Below are positions 50,923 to 60,100 of a stretch of 64,000 nt of DNA, one piece after another. The notes under the pieces were generated by a model that was not told where the DNA came from, searched no databases, and worked only from the letters and a program-made list of their open reading frames with translations. Source of the stretch: Streptantibioticus_A sp037034305 (GTDB lineage Bacteria > Actinomycetota > Actinomycetes > Streptomycetales > Streptomycetaceae); the NCBI GenBank assembly GCA_037034305.1, contig JBAGJY010000003.1, forward strand, positions 186,001 through 250,000, read 5' to 3'. The position numbers and the translations under genes were made by a program. Each line of letters starts with the position of its first letter. The first letter of the stretch is position 1.

Positions 50923-51573
50923 TCAGAAGGGGGCTGGCGGCTCCAATGCGCGCACGTTCCGCTTCCGTGCGATCCGGGCCGCTACCCCCAGCGCGAGTCC
51001 GGTGAGGGCGAGGACGAGCCCGAGTAGGACCGCCAGCGCCAGTTGGACGATACCGGTGCGGTCTTGGGCGGGCTCCGCGAGGACAGCGGTGGCGGGCACC
51101 GTGCCCGATTGGTCGCTCAGGAAGTACCGGCAGTCGTAGGAGTCAGCGCGGTTGTCGCCCAGCAGAAAGAGTCGTCCTTGGGGCACCAAGACGTCGTACG
51201 CGGGGCTGCCGGACGGGTCGCCGCCCTTGACGTACGGTTCGGCGATCGGCCTGCCGTTGACCGTGACCTGGGCGCCAGGACGATCCGCGACGCGGTCGCC
51301 ACCGATGCCGATCACGCGTTGCAGCACCGCTTTGCCTTGATAGCGATCCGGCGTCCGGTACAACACCACATCGCCTCGCCGTACCTCGCCTGCGTTGATC
51401 CGCTTGAGGATGACGTGCTCGCCGGGCGAGTACATCGGTTCCATGGCTTGGCTGACGATCGACATCGTCGTATAGCCGGTGTTGAGGAGGACTGTCGCCG
51501 TCACCAGCAGGACCAGCCCCGCAGGTCCCAACAGCCAGGCAGCGAACCGTAGTCCGCGCCCACCTCGCGCCAT
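50923..51573 (-). CDS. lepB: Signal peptidase I
   Basis: 216-aa type I signal peptidase with membrane helices at both ends (about 8-30 and 178-200). The nucleophile Ser is in SQAMEPMYSPGEHV (about residue 41), the general-base Lys is in YQGKAVLQRVIGIGGD (about 82), and the third box is LFLLGDNRADSYDCRYF. The Ser box differs from the usual SMxPT type by having AMEPM. A C-terminal membrane segment is typical of streptomycete Sip proteins. Signal sequences of exported proteins would be its substrates. Confidence 0.9.
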   Translation of the reverse strand: MARGGRGLRFAAWLLGPAGLVLLVTATVLLNTGYTTMSIVSQAMEPMYSPGEHVILKRINAGEVRRGDVVLYRTPDRYQGKAVLQRVIGIGGDRVADRPGAQVTVNGRPIAEPYVKGGDPSGSPAYDVLVPQGRLFLLGDNRADSYDCRYFLSDQSGTVPATAVLAEPAQDRTGIVQLALAVLLGLVLALTGLALGVAARIARKRNVRALEPPAPF

Positions 51574-51857
51574 GCTTGCTCCTGGGATACTTCCGTGTGG
51601 GGGCGAGGCCGTCGATCGCCGTCCCTTGACCGTGGGCGGTCCACGGCGCGCTGATCATACGGCCACCCGGCTGTCGCACGGACCGCACGGTGGTCGTTCG
51701 CCTCGAGGGCGAAACCCAAGTCCCGGACCTGATGGTGAAGTCGTGGGTGATGCGGGCGCTGGGGGCAGGCCGTGGTCGACGCGGAACTGGTGGGAGCGCC
51801 TGGCACTGCTGAGGGACGGGCGTCGAGGCGAGTGCCCAGCGCTACCGGCCCGCGCGG

Positions 51858-53048
51858 TCACATCACGGACCGGAGGATCTCCAGGACCTGCGCCTCGCTG
51901 GGCAGCCGCGGTGCGTTGCGGGTCACGGCGTCGGCGACCGCTCCGGCGGCGATCGACGGCAACGTCTCCGGCGCGGCGCCGAGTTCGCGAAGCGGCCTTT
52001 TCACCTCGACGGCCGCGCAGATCTCTCGTACGGCGTCGATCGCTGCCTTCGCCCAGCTTTCGGGCGTGTTGGCGGCGGGCGTCGCGCGCAGTGCGCGGGC
52101 GGCTTGTTCGTAGGCGGGCTGGGCATCCTCCGCGCTGAACTCCATGACCTCCTCGAAGACGGCCGCCAGCGCGACGCCGTGCGGGGTTCCGGTGTGGGCG
52201 GTCAGCGCGTGGCCGATGCCGTGCACCAGGCCGAGGCCGGAGATGCTGAGCGCCTGACCGGCCAGGTGGGCGCCGAGCATGAGGTGGCAGCGGGCATCCA
52301 GGTCGGAGCCGTCCCGGTAGGCGGTGGGCAGCCAGCGGCCGACGAGGGCGACGGCCTGGGTGGCGAACGCGACCGAGACGGCGTTGGCGCCGCGTGAGGC
52401 GAGCGATTCGATGCCGTGGACCAGGGCGTCGACGCCGGTGGCCGCGGTGACGTGGGGCGGCAGGCCCAGGGTCAGTTCCGGATCGAGGAGGGCGGCCTTC
52501 GGCTTCACGGAGGGGTGGCCGATATAGACCTTGCGGCAGGCCGCCACGTCCTCGATGACGCCGAAGCCGTTGGTCTCCGCGCCGGTGCCCGCGGTGGTGG
52601 GAACCGCGATCAGCGGCAGTCCGTCGGCGGCCTCCCACAGGTCGTCGGCGTCGTCCGCGGTGGCGTCCGGGTTGCCCACGAGCAGCGCGACTGCCTTGGC
52701 GGCGTCCAGGCTTGAGCCGCCGCCCAGGGCGACCACGGCGGCGGGGCCGAAGGCGCGGGCGGCGGCCGCACCGGCGTCCACGTTCTTCGTGGAGGGGTTC
52801 GCCGCCACCTCGCCGTAGACGTCGTACTCCATGCCCGCGGCCTGGAGCACCTTCAGCACCCGGTCCACGATCCCGGCCACACGCAGCCCGGGGTCGGTGA
52901 CCACGAAGGCGCGCGACTGGCCGGTGGCGGCGACCAGTTCGGGCAGCCGCTCGATGCTGCCGGGACCGTAGGCGACGGTACAGGTCGGCTCGATGGTGAA
53001 CGGAGTGCGTGTGGTCCCGCCGGGCGGGAGGCTGGTGGTGTCGTGCAT
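51858..53048 (-). CDS. Iron-containing (type III) alcohol dehydrogenase
   Basis: 396-aa group III alcohol dehydrogenase. The NAD-binding GGGSSLDAAKA and TTAGTGAETNG blocks are intact. Metal ligands are visible: Asp and His in GVDALVHGIESL, and His in GLVHGIGHALTAHTGTPHG. AGGAG stands eight bases before the ATG. It is the last gene of the fae-enolase operon (44 nt after the dehydrogenase). In this context it probably oxidises or reduces a small alcohol/aldehyde intermediate; methanol and butanol dehydrogenases belong to the same family. Confidence 0.88.
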   Translation of the reverse strand: MHDTTSLPPGGTTRTPFTIEPTCTVAYGPGSIERLPELVAATGQSRAFVVTDPGLRVAGIVDRVLKVLQAAGMEYDVYGEVAANPSTKNVDAGAAAARAFGPAAVVALGGGSSLDAAKAVALLVGNPDATADDADDLWEAADGLPLIAVPTTAGTGAETNGFGVIEDVAACRKVYIGHPSVKPKAALLDPELTLGLPPHVTAATGVDALVHGIESLASRGANAVSVAFATQAVALVGRWLPTAYRDGSDLDARCHLMLGAHLAGQALSISGLGLVHGIGHALTAHTGTPHGVALAAVFEEVMEFSAEDAQPAYEQAARALRATPAANTPESWAKAAIDAVREICAAVEVKRPLRELGAAPETLPSIAAGAVADAVTRNAPRLPSEAQVLEILRSVM

Positions 53049-53092
53049 CGTCGGGGCTCCTGGGTAGCGGGAGGGGCGGGGCGGCCGATGGC

Positions 53093-54028
53093 TCAGGCGG
53101 TTGCGAGGGCGGAGTCGGTGGCCTGGCCGGGGACCGGGAGGCGGAACTCCCGTCCGGCCAGGTCCTCGTAGAGCCGGACCGGGGTCATCTCGCCTGCGAA
53201 GTCGCCGTATCGGGCCTTGGCACGCCGGTAGATCTGCTCCACGAGCGCGGACAGTTCGGTGGACACGCCCACCTCCCGGCCGAGGTCGACCGCGAGGCCG
53301 AGGTCCTTGCAGGCGAGCGCCATGGCGAAGGAGTCGTCGTAGTCGCCGTCGGCGAGTACCGAAAGCACGTCGTTTTCCAGGAAGTTGGAGGCGGCCGGGC
53401 TGGCGAGCAGCGAAGCGCGCAGCACGCCGAGGTCGACTCCTGCCGCGACGCCCATGGCCAGCACTTCGGAGCTGGCGACCAGATGGCAGAACCAGAGCAG
53501 GTTGATCATCAGTTTGACGGTGTAGCCGGTGCCGAGGCCGCCGACGTGGATGATCTTCGCCGGGTCGCCCATGATCTCGAAGAGCGGCAGCGCACGGGCG
53601 AAATCACCCTCCTCGCCGCCGACGAAGATCTGCAGCGTCCCGGCGTCGGCGCCGCGCGCCATGCCGCTGACCGGCGCGTCGAGCATGCGTACGCCCCGGG
53701 CGTCGAGTGCCTCGGCCAGCACCCGGCGGGCGGCGGCCGGTGTCGAAGTCGACATGTCGATCCACAGGGACGTCGGGCGCAGGCTGCGCGCGGCGCCGCC
53801 ACGCAGCATGACGTCCTCCACGATCCGCGGATTGGGCAGCATCGTGATCAGTACGTCGGCCTGCTCCGCACATGACGCGGCGGTGGGGGCCCAGATGGCA
53901 CCGAGGCCGAGGTGCGGTGCGGCGGCCTCCTCGCGGGTGTCGTGGACCACGACGGACACTCCGGCCTGGAGCAGGTTGCGGGCCATCGGGCCGCCCATGT
54001 TGCCCAGTCCGATGAATCCGATCCTCAT
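53093..54028 (-). CDS. Beta-hydroxyacid dehydrogenase (3-hydroxyisobutyrate / tartronate-semialdehyde reductase type)
   Basis: 311-aa NAD(P)-dependent enzyme: IGFIGLGNMGGPMARNLL (dinucleotide loop), VSVVVHDTREE, substrate loop DAPVSGMARGADAGTL, and the catalytic Lys in GTGYTVKLMINLLWF. The group includes 3-hydroxyisobutyrate and tartronate-semialdehyde reductases; in a sugar-acid operon the second is more likely. GAGG precedes the ATG. It lies 56 nt after the aldehyde dehydrogenase gene. Confidence 0.88.
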   Translation of the reverse strand: MRIGFIGLGNMGGPMARNLLQAGVSVVVHDTREEAAAPHLGLGAIWAPTAASCAEQADVLITMLPNPRIVEDVMLRGGAARSLRPTSLWIDMSTSTPAAARRVLAEALDARGVRMLDAPVSGMARGADAGTLQIFVGGEEGDFARALPLFEIMGDPAKIIHVGGLGTGYTVKLMINLLWFCHLVASSEVLAMGVAAGVDLGVLRASLLASPAASNFLENDVLSVLADGDYDDSFAMALACKDLGLAVDLGREVGVSTELSALVEQIYRRAKARYGDFAGEMTPVRLYEDLAGREFRLPVPGQATDSALATA

Positions 54029-54084
54029 TGGCTGCCTCACTACGTTTTGAAATGCGCTGGTGGATGCGTGCGTTGGGCGGCTGT

Positions 54085-55605
54085 TCAGCCGAGGTCGATC
54101 CAGGTGGTCTTGAGCGCGGTGTACGCGTCCAGAGCGTGCAGCGACTTGTCGCGCCCGGCTCCGGTGGCCTTGAAACCGCCGAACGGGGTGATGACGTCGC
54201 TGGCGTCGAAGGTGTTGACCCACACGGTCCCGGCGCGTAGCGCGCGGGCCGCCTTGTGCGCGACGGAGACGTCCCTGGTCCATACGGAGGCGGCCAGGCC
54301 GAAGTCGGTGTCGTTGGCGATGCGCACGCCCTCGTCCACGTCACCGTCGTAGCTGATGACCGACAGCACGGGACCGAAGATCTCCTCGCGTCCGACGCGG
54401 GAGTTGTTGGCGACGCCGTCGAGTACGGTCGGCTGGAGGTAGTTGCCGTTCAGCCCGATCCGCGTGCGTTCGCCGCCGAGCGCGACCGTGGCGCCCTCCT
54501 GTCGGCCGAGGGCGATGTAGCGCAGGACCTTCTCCAGTTGGGCGGTGTCGGCGATCGGGCCCATGACGGTCGCCGGGTCGAGCGGGTCGCCGACGGTGAA
54601 CGTCGACTCGGTGGTCTTGAGGATCTCCTCCAGCAGGCGGTCCTTGACGGACGCGTGGACGATCAGGCGCGATCCGGCGTTGCAGGTCTGCCCGGCGTTG
54701 TAGAAGACGCCCCAGGCAACGGCGGAGGCGGCGGACGCGATGTCGGCGTCGGGCAGGACGAGTTGGGGCGACTTGCCGCCCGCCTCCACTGCCACCTGCT
54801 TGCCGTTGGACTCGCCCGCGTACACCTGGAACAGACGGGCGACCTCGGGCGATCCGGTGAACGCGATCTTGTCGACGTCCCGATGACGGCCGAGTGCCTG
54901 CCCGGCGGCCTCTCCGCGGCCGGGCACGACGTTCAGTACGCCGCTCGGGATTCCGGCCTCATGGGCGAGCCTGGCCAGCAACAGGGCGCCGAGTGGGGTC
55001 TGTTCGGCGGGCTTGAGCACCACCGAGTTGCCGGTCGCCAGCGCGGGTGCGAGTTTCCAGGAGGCGATCATCAGCGCGTAGTTCCAGGGCACGACCGCGC
55101 CGATGACGCCGAGCGGTTCGCGGGTGATCAGGGCGAGCGCGCTGTGCGGGGCAGGGGCGACCTCGTCGTAGGTCTTGTCGATCGCCTCCGCGTACCAGCG
55201 GATGGTCTGCGCGGTCTTCACCACGTCGACGCGTACCGACTCGGTGATCGGCTTGCCCATCTGCAAGGTGTCCAGCAGCGCGAGTTCCTCGGCGTGTTCC
55301 AGGACCAGGTCCGCCCAGCGCAGCATGATCCGCTTGCGCTGCCCGGGGTCCAGGCCACGCCAGCGGCCGTCCTCGAACGCGGCGCGGGCGGCCCGCACCG
55401 CGCGATCGATGTCTTCGGGACCGCCCGACGCGACGTGCGCGACGAGGGACTGGTCGCGCGGGGATACCGACGCCAGGGTCTCGCCCGAGAGCGCTGGGGT
55501 GAACTCACCGTCGATGAACAGCCGCGTCTCGCAGTCGAGTTCGGCGGCCGACTTCAGCCAGTCGTCGTGGGAGCGGTTCAGCAGGTGTTCCACGCTCACG
55601 GTCAT
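54085..55605 (-). CDS. Aldehyde dehydrogenase (NAD-dependent, gamma-glutamyl-GABA/betaine-type)
   Basis: 506-aa ALDH: VVPWNYALMIASWKLAPALATGNSVVLKPAEQTP, the catalytic Glu in VAVEAGGKSPQLVL and the nucleophile Cys in YNAGQTCNAGSRL, plus NDTDFGLAASVWT. The amino end resembles PuuC/betaine-type enzymes. Start ATG 55605 overlaps the enolase stop (ATGA) and follows GGAGG. It acts in the fae-enolase operon, presumably oxidising an aldehyde intermediate of the pathway. Confidence 0.93.
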   Translation of the reverse strand: MTVSVEHLLNRSHDDWLKSAAELDCETRLFIDGEFTPALSGETLASVSPRDQSLVAHVASGGPEDIDRAVRAARAAFEDGRWRGLDPGQRKRIMLRWADLVLEHAEELALLDTLQMGKPITESVRVDVVKTAQTIRWYAEAIDKTYDEVAPAPHSALALITREPLGVIGAVVPWNYALMIASWKLAPALATGNSVVLKPAEQTPLGALLLARLAHEAGIPSGVLNVVPGRGEAAGQALGRHRDVDKIAFTGSPEVARLFQVYAGESNGKQVAVEAGGKSPQLVLPDADIASAASAVAWGVFYNAGQTCNAGSRLIVHASVKDRLLEEILKTTESTFTVGDPLDPATVMGPIADTAQLEKVLRYIALGRQEGATVALGGERTRIGLNGNYLQPTVLDGVANNSRVGREEIFGPVLSVISYDGDVDEGVRIANDTDFGLAASVWTRDVSVAHKAARALRAGTVWVNTFDASDVITPFGGFKATGAGRDKSLHALDAYTALKTTWIDLG

Positions 55606-56714
55606 GCGATCCTCCAGCGGTCCAGCGCGTCCTCGTCCAGCTCGATGCCCAGCCCCGGTTCTCGGGGGACCTCCACGTCCCCGTCGGCGTTGACCCACAC
55701 CGGCTCGGCGAGCATGAAGTCCCGGCGCTCGGGCGTCCAACCGGGCGGGTCGTACGGGAACTCGAAGAACGGGCCGCCGCCGACACCGGCCGCGACGTGC
55801 AGGTTGACGAGGAGGCCGATGCCGTTGGTCCAGCTGTGCGGCGTGAAGTGACGGTGCTTCAGGTGCGCGACCTCGGCCAGGGTGCGGGCCCGGTGCATGC
55901 CGACCGCGAGCACCACGTCCATCTGGTAGATGTCCAGCGCGTCATGTTCCAGATACCGCAGCAGTTCAGTTGTCGAGTGGTGCATCTCCCCGGCGGCGAT
56001 CCGGACGCCGGGATTCTCCGCGCGCAGCCGTTTGAATCCGTCGAGATCGGCGTACGGCAGCGGCTCCTCGACCCAGAAGACATCGAGTTCGGCGAGGCGG
56101 GCGACGATCTTACGGGTCGCGGCCAGATCGGAGGCCGGCGCGGTGTCACCGGCCATCCGCCACGACTGGTTGAGGTCGACCATGATGGCGAAGCCGTCGC
56201 CGAGTTCCTCGCGTACGGCCCGGACCGCGGCGATGCCCGCGTCCACACGGTCGCGGTCGATGCGGATCTTCATCGCGCGGAATCCGGCCTCGCGGACCCT
56301 CAGGGCGGTTTCGACGCGCTCGGCGGGCGACTTCAGCTCGCCGGAGGAGGCGTAGGCGGGCAGCTTCCTGGCGGCGTTGCCGAAGAGTTCGGCGACCGGC
56401 CGTCCGCAGGACTTGCCGATGATGTCCCACAGCGCGGCCTCCAGCGGCCAGTAGACGCCGCCGTGGAAGTTGGCCGTCTCGATGGCGCGGACGTGCCGGG
56501 CGATGTCGAGGGGGTTTTCGCCCACGAACAGGTGCTTGAAGGCGTCGAAGCCGTCCATGGTGTCGCCGGATCCGATGCCCGTGATGCCCTCGTCGGTGTG
56601 CACGCGCACGATGGTCGCGTCGAAGTGGCGGCGCGGCTCGGGGTCCCAGGCCGCGTGGAACGGCGGGTCGAGCTCCAGGCGCAGCCGGTCCAGGGTGATG
56701 TCGGTGATCTTCAT
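55602..56714 (-). CDS. Mandelate racemase/muconate lactonizing enolase-superfamily enzyme
   Basis: 370-aa enzyme of the MR/MLE group. Visible active-site pieces: MKIRIDRD (Lys strand), metal Asp in FAIMVDLNQSW, metal Glu in WVEEPLPYAD, metal Glu in RIAAGEMHHSTTELL, and the catalytic His in TPHSWTNGIGL. This fits the mandelate-racemase subgroup, which dehydrates or epimerises sugar acids. The start overlaps the fae-like stop (ATGA). It is probably the first committed step, turning a sugar acid into a 2-keto-3-deoxy acid. Confidence 0.9.
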   Translation of the reverse strand: MKITDITLDRLRLELDPPFHAAWDPEPRRHFDATIVRVHTDEGITGIGSGDTMDGFDAFKHLFVGENPLDIARHVRAIETANFHGGVYWPLEAALWDIIGKSCGRPVAELFGNAARKLPAYASSGELKSPAERVETALRVREAGFRAMKIRIDRDRVDAGIAAVRAVREELGDGFAIMVDLNQSWRMAGDTAPASDLAATRKIVARLAELDVFWVEEPLPYADLDGFKRLRAENPGVRIAAGEMHHSTTELLRYLEHDALDIYQMDVVLAVGMHRARTLAEVAHLKHRHFTPHSWTNGIGLLVNLHVAAGVGGGPFFEFPYDPPGWTPERRDFMLAEPVWVNADGDVEVPREPGLGIELDEDALDRWRIA

Positions 56715-57274
56715 CGGGCTGCCGTCTCCGGGTGGGGCTTGGACGCGTCGAGCTGGTCGCGGGCGGGAGTGTAGAAGGGGTTCGCCGGGCCCGCCTCGGC
56801 GGCGGCGAGCACCTCCGGTACGCAGGGCGTCGCCCGTACGGCGGCGGCCACCGCGCGGAAGGCGGCGGCGCGCTGGTTGCGGAACGACTCGTCCAGGTCG
56901 TCCACGTCCGGGTGGACCCAGACGGCGGCGACGATCAGCAGGTCCTCGGCGGCGTCGGCCGGGATCAGGCCGTCCCGGACGGCGTCGGCGACGCCTGTCG
57001 CGAGGCCTGCCTGCGCCGCGCCCCACGTGGCGCGCTGATGCGACTCGCCGCGGGCCTCGGCCTTGTTGACGAACAGGGTCAGCGGCTTGACCGGGACGTT
57101 CGGCTGGACCACGGTCACGAAGGGGGCGTACCCGGCGCTCGGCGAAGCCAGCGCGGTCACCCAGGCCGACTCCACGGGACCGCCCTTGCGCCCGATCACG
57201 AGGTTGGTGTGCGCGGCGTTCGGGCCGTCACCGACGAAGGACTCGCCGATGAGCGCGGCCTGGGCGAAGGGCAT
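56711..57274 (-). CDS. fae: Formaldehyde-activating enzyme (Fae) homologue
   Basis: 187-aa Fae-fold protein. It keeps the family core: ALIGESFVGDGPNAAHTNLVIGRKG with the active-site His at residue 22, VVQPNVPVKPLTLFVNKAE and GLIPADAAEDLLIVAAVWVHPD. Known Fae enzymes condense formaldehyde with tetrahydromethanopterin in methylotrophs and archaea. Streptomycetes are not known to make that cofactor, so this protein may use another acceptor or have a changed reaction. GGAGGAA precedes ATG 57274. It is the first gene of a five-gene operon, coupled by ATGA to the enolase. Confidence 0.88.
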   Translation of the reverse strand: MPFAQAALIGESFVGDGPNAAHTNLVIGRKGGPVESAWVTALASPSAGYAPFVTVVQPNVPVKPLTLFVNKAEARGESHQRATWGAAQAGLATGVADAVRDGLIPADAAEDLLIVAAVWVHPDVDDLDESFRNQRAAAFRAVAAAVRATPCVPEVLAAAEAGPANPFYTPARDQLDASKPHPETAAR

Positions 57275-57405
57275 GGGTGTTCCTCCGGGGGGGATGAATC
57301 GGGGATCTCCGGCCAGCCGAGCGAACCGGAAGAAAGGCGCATTCCCGTGTGCCTTGACGGTGAATCTAGGAGGCGCCCAAAAGCCCCCGCAAGACACCGG
57401 CGGCA

Positions 57406-57425
57406 ATCGCAATACGGGTTGCGAT
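57406..57425. promoter_or_regulatory. IclR operator candidate 1
   Basis: Perfect ATCGCAA-N6-TTGCGAT between the divergent fae operon and the iclR gene. The same CGCAA-N6-TTGCG core recurs at 58393-58408 before the second transcript of the locus. Confidence 0.7.
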
Positions 57426-57447
57426 GACGACAACCACTCCCTGAGCT

Positions 57448-58341
57448 GTGCGTTCTAAGCTGACGCGGGTGACCGCCCACAGCTCGCGCCCCGACCCCGA
57501 ACCCGCCTCGCCGCACGGCTCCGCGCCGGTTTCCGGCACCGCGCACCACCGGGCCCACGGCCTGCGTCGTGACATCGCCCTGCTGGAGGCCCTGGCATCC
57601 CAGGAGGCGCAGAGCCGAGGTGGCCTCGGCGTGGTACGGCTGTCGCAACTGACCGGCAGGGAGAAGAGCCAGGTGTCACGGACGCTCAAAGCCCTCGCGG
57701 AGGAGGGCATCGTCGAGCGCGACCCGGACACCCTCGAATACCGGTTGGGCTGGCGGCTGTTCTCGCTGGTGGCCCGCACCGCGCAGAACCGCCTGGTCAG
57801 GGTGGCCGAACCCGAGATGCGCGCGCTCTCCGCCGAACTGGAGGAGACCACCCACCTGTGCGTGCTGCACGACACCGAGGTGCTGACCCTGCTGTCGGTG
57901 TCCGGACACTCCTTCCGCGCGCACGGTTGGGAGGGTCGCGGAGTCCCGGCCGCCTGCACCTCGGCCGGGCGCGTCCTGCTGATGGACGCCACACCCGACG
58001 AGCTGTACGTACGCCTGGGGATGGAGGACCTCGCGGGCGGCTTCGGCGGGTCGCGCGTGCACTCGGTGCAGGAACTGTGGGCCCGCATCCAGGAGTGCCG
58101 GGCGGCCGGATACGCGCGGGTCAGCGAGGAGTTCGAACAGGGCCTGGTCGGAGTGTCGGCTCCGGTGCGCGACTTCCGGGGCCGGGTGGCCGCGGCGATC
58201 AACGTGTCAGCTCCCTACGAGCGGATGGCCACCCGGCTGGACACCGCCGGCAAGGCCACCGCACGGGCCGCCTCCCGGGTCTCGGCGCAACTGGGTTGGG
58301 CGCCCAGGCAGCCGACGCCGCCCACGCCGCGCTTCACCTGA
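57448..58341 (+). CDS. IclR family transcriptional regulator
   Basis: 297-aa regulator: N-terminal winged HTH (IALLEALASQEAQSRGGLGVVRLSQLTGREKSQVSRTLKALAEEGIVERDPDTLEYRLGWRL) and a C-terminal GAF-like effector domain (HLCVLHDTEVLTLLSVSGHSFRAHGWEGRGVPAACTSAGRVLLMD ... LVGVSAPVRDFRGRVAAAINVSAPYERM). The start could also be GTG 57469. It is divergent from the fae operon and upstream of the aldehyde dehydrogenase/MFS genes; it very likely controls both with a pathway intermediate. Confidence 0.92.
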   Translation: MRSKLTRVTAHSSRPDPEPASPHGSAPVSGTAHHRAHGLRRDIALLEALASQEAQSRGGLGVVRLSQLTGREKSQVSRTLKALAEEGIVERDPDTLEYRLGWRLFSLVARTAQNRLVRVAEPEMRALSAELEETTHLCVLHDTEVLTLLSVSGHSFRAHGWEGRGVPAACTSAGRVLLMDATPDELYVRLGMEDLAGGFGGSRVHSVQELWARIQECRAAGYARVSEEFEQGLVGVSAPVRDFRGRVAAAINVSAPYERMATRLDTAGKATARAASRVSAQLGWAPRQPTPPTPRFT

Positions 58342-58392
58342 CGCCGGGGCACGTGATCCCGTCGGGTCGCGTGGCCCGGCGGTTGTCCTGAG

Positions 58393-58408
58393 CGCAACCG
58401 GGATTGCG
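58393..58408. promoter_or_regulatory. IclR operator candidate 2
   Basis: CGCAA-N6-TTGCG dyad between iclR and the second aldehyde dehydrogenase gene. Arms and spacing equal the core of the site at 57406-57425. It lies about 175 nt before the dehydrogenase start. Confidence 0.65.
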
Positions 58409-58582
58409 AAATCAACCGGAGCCTTGTTCCGGCCGAATTCACGTCCGTACATTCCGTGCACCGCCGCTGGAGACGACCCGCGGCGACCCGTGGACACTCC
58501 CGTCACCAGGCCCGCGATCAGGGCCGGGGCCGGAGACACGGCCAGGCATCTGATCGGGCGGAAAGAGGCAGGGACGGCTGGC

Positions 58583-60052
58583 ATGGTGACCGACAAGATC
58601 ATCGCGGGACCGCTCGGCAGGGGTGATGTGTACCTCGGCGGCCGCTGGTCCGCCGCCGCCGACGCCCGTACTTTTCCCGTACTCGACCCGGCGACCGCGC
58701 GGCCGGTCCGCGAGGTGTCGGCGGCGGGCGAGGCGGAGGCCCGGGCCGCGGTCGACGCGGCCGAGGCGGCGGCCGACAACTGGCGTGCCACACCGGCCCG
58801 TCGCCGGTCCGAGGTACTGCGCACCGCGTTCGAGTTGATGCGCGAGCACACCGACGGCCTGGCCCGGATGATCACCACCGAGAACGGCAAGGCGCTGCGG
58901 GACGCGCGCGCCGAGGTCGCCTATGCCGCCGAGTTCCTCCGCTGGTTCTCCGAGGAGGCCGTACGGATCGGTTCCGGCTTCGGCGAGGCACCAGGCGGCG
59001 GCTTCCGGCATGTGATCGTCAAACAGCCGGTCGGCATCACCGCCCACGTCACGCCATGGAACTTCCCCGCGGCGATGGCGACCCGCAAGATGGCCCCGGC
59101 ACTCGCGGCCGGCTGCCCGGTCCTGCTCAAACCGGCTCCCGACACGCCGTTGACGGCGCTGGCCGTCGCCGAACTGCTCAGCGAGGCGGGACTGCCCGAC
59201 GGCGTCCTGCAGGTGCTGCCGACCGATCGCGCCGCCGAGGTCGTCGGCGTGTGGATGCGCGATCCCCGGGTGCGCAAGTTCTCGTTCACCGGCTCCACCG
59301 CCACCGGCAAACTGCTGCTGCACCAGGCCGCGGACCAAGTCCTCAACGTCACCATGGAGTTGGGCGGCAACGCCCCCTTCATCGTCCTTGAGGACGCCGA
59401 CATCGACGCCGCCGTACGCGGTGCGATGGACGCCAAGATGCGCGGCGGCGGTGAGGTGTGCATCGCGGCCAACCGCTTCTATGTTCACGCCAGCGTCGCC
59501 GAGGAGTTCACGGCGGCCTTCGGACGGGCCATGGCGGCGGTCCGGATCGGTCCCGGACTCGACGCGGGAACGGAACTCGGCCCGATGGTCAACCCCGCCG
59601 CGGTCACGAAGATCCGCGAACTGGTCCAGGACGCGCTGGACCGCGGCGCGCGCATCGCGGCCCAGGGCCCGGTGCCGGACGGCCCCGGCTGGTACCACCC
59701 GGCGACCGTGCTCACCGACGTCCCCGACGACGCGCGGATGATGCACGAGGAGGTCTTCGGCCCGGTCGCGCCGATCAGCGTCTTCCAGGACGACGAGGAG
59801 CTGATCACCCGCGCCAACGCCACCCCGTACGGTCTGGCCTCGTATGTCTACTCGCGTGACGCGATCCGCGCGCTGCGGGTCGCCGAGCGCCTGGAGACAG
59901 GCATGGTCGGCGTCAACCGCGGCCTGCTGTCGGATCCCGCCGCGCCCTTCGGCGGCGTCAAGCAGTCCGGCCTCGGCCGCGAGGGCGGCCGCGAGGGCAT
60001 CGAGGCGTTCCTGGAGACGAAGTACATCGCGCTGGACTGGCCCAGCGTCTGA
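58583..60052 (+). CDS. Aldehyde dehydrogenase (succinate-semialdehyde dehydrogenase type)
   Basis: 489-aa ALDH: VTPWNFPAAMATRKMAPALAAGCPVLLKPAPDTP, catalytic Glu in TMELGGNAPFIVL, and Cys in GGGEVCIAANRFYVHASV, plus GMVGVNRGLLSDPAAPFGGVKQSGLGREGG, typical of SSADH/GabD. In sugar-acid pathways this subgroup oxidises 2-ketoglutarate semialdehyde. ATG 58583 is used because the upstream in-frame part (from 58424) is intergenic. It probably forms a transcript with the following permease gene. Confidence 0.9.
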   Translation: MVTDKIIAGPLGRGDVYLGGRWSAAADARTFPVLDPATARPVREVSAAGEAEARAAVDAAEAAADNWRATPARRRSEVLRTAFELMREHTDGLARMITTENGKALRDARAEVAYAAEFLRWFSEEAVRIGSGFGEAPGGGFRHVIVKQPVGITAHVTPWNFPAAMATRKMAPALAAGCPVLLKPAPDTPLTALAVAELLSEAGLPDGVLQVLPTDRAAEVVGVWMRDPRVRKFSFTGSTATGKLLLHQAADQVLNVTMELGGNAPFIVLEDADIDAAVRGAMDAKMRGGGEVCIAANRFYVHASVAEEFTAAFGRAMAAVRIGPGLDAGTELGPMVNPAAVTKIRELVQDALDRGARIAAQGPVPDGPGWYHPATVLTDVPDDARMMHEEVFGPVAPISVFQDDEELITRANATPYGLASYVYSRDAIRALRVAERLETGMVGVNRGLLSDPAAPFGGVKQSGLGREGGREGIEAFLETKYIALDWPSV

Positions 60053-60100
60053 GCCTCCCCCCGCGTTCTCCCCCCGAGCCGCACCCAGAAAGGTCATTCG

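Noticed and set aside
54256..55851. 531-codon plus-strand frame
   Set aside because: Antisense to the aldehyde dehydrogenase gene, whose catalytic motifs are intact.
58439..60097. 552-codon minus-strand frame
   Set aside because: Antisense to the SSADH-type gene; no motif.
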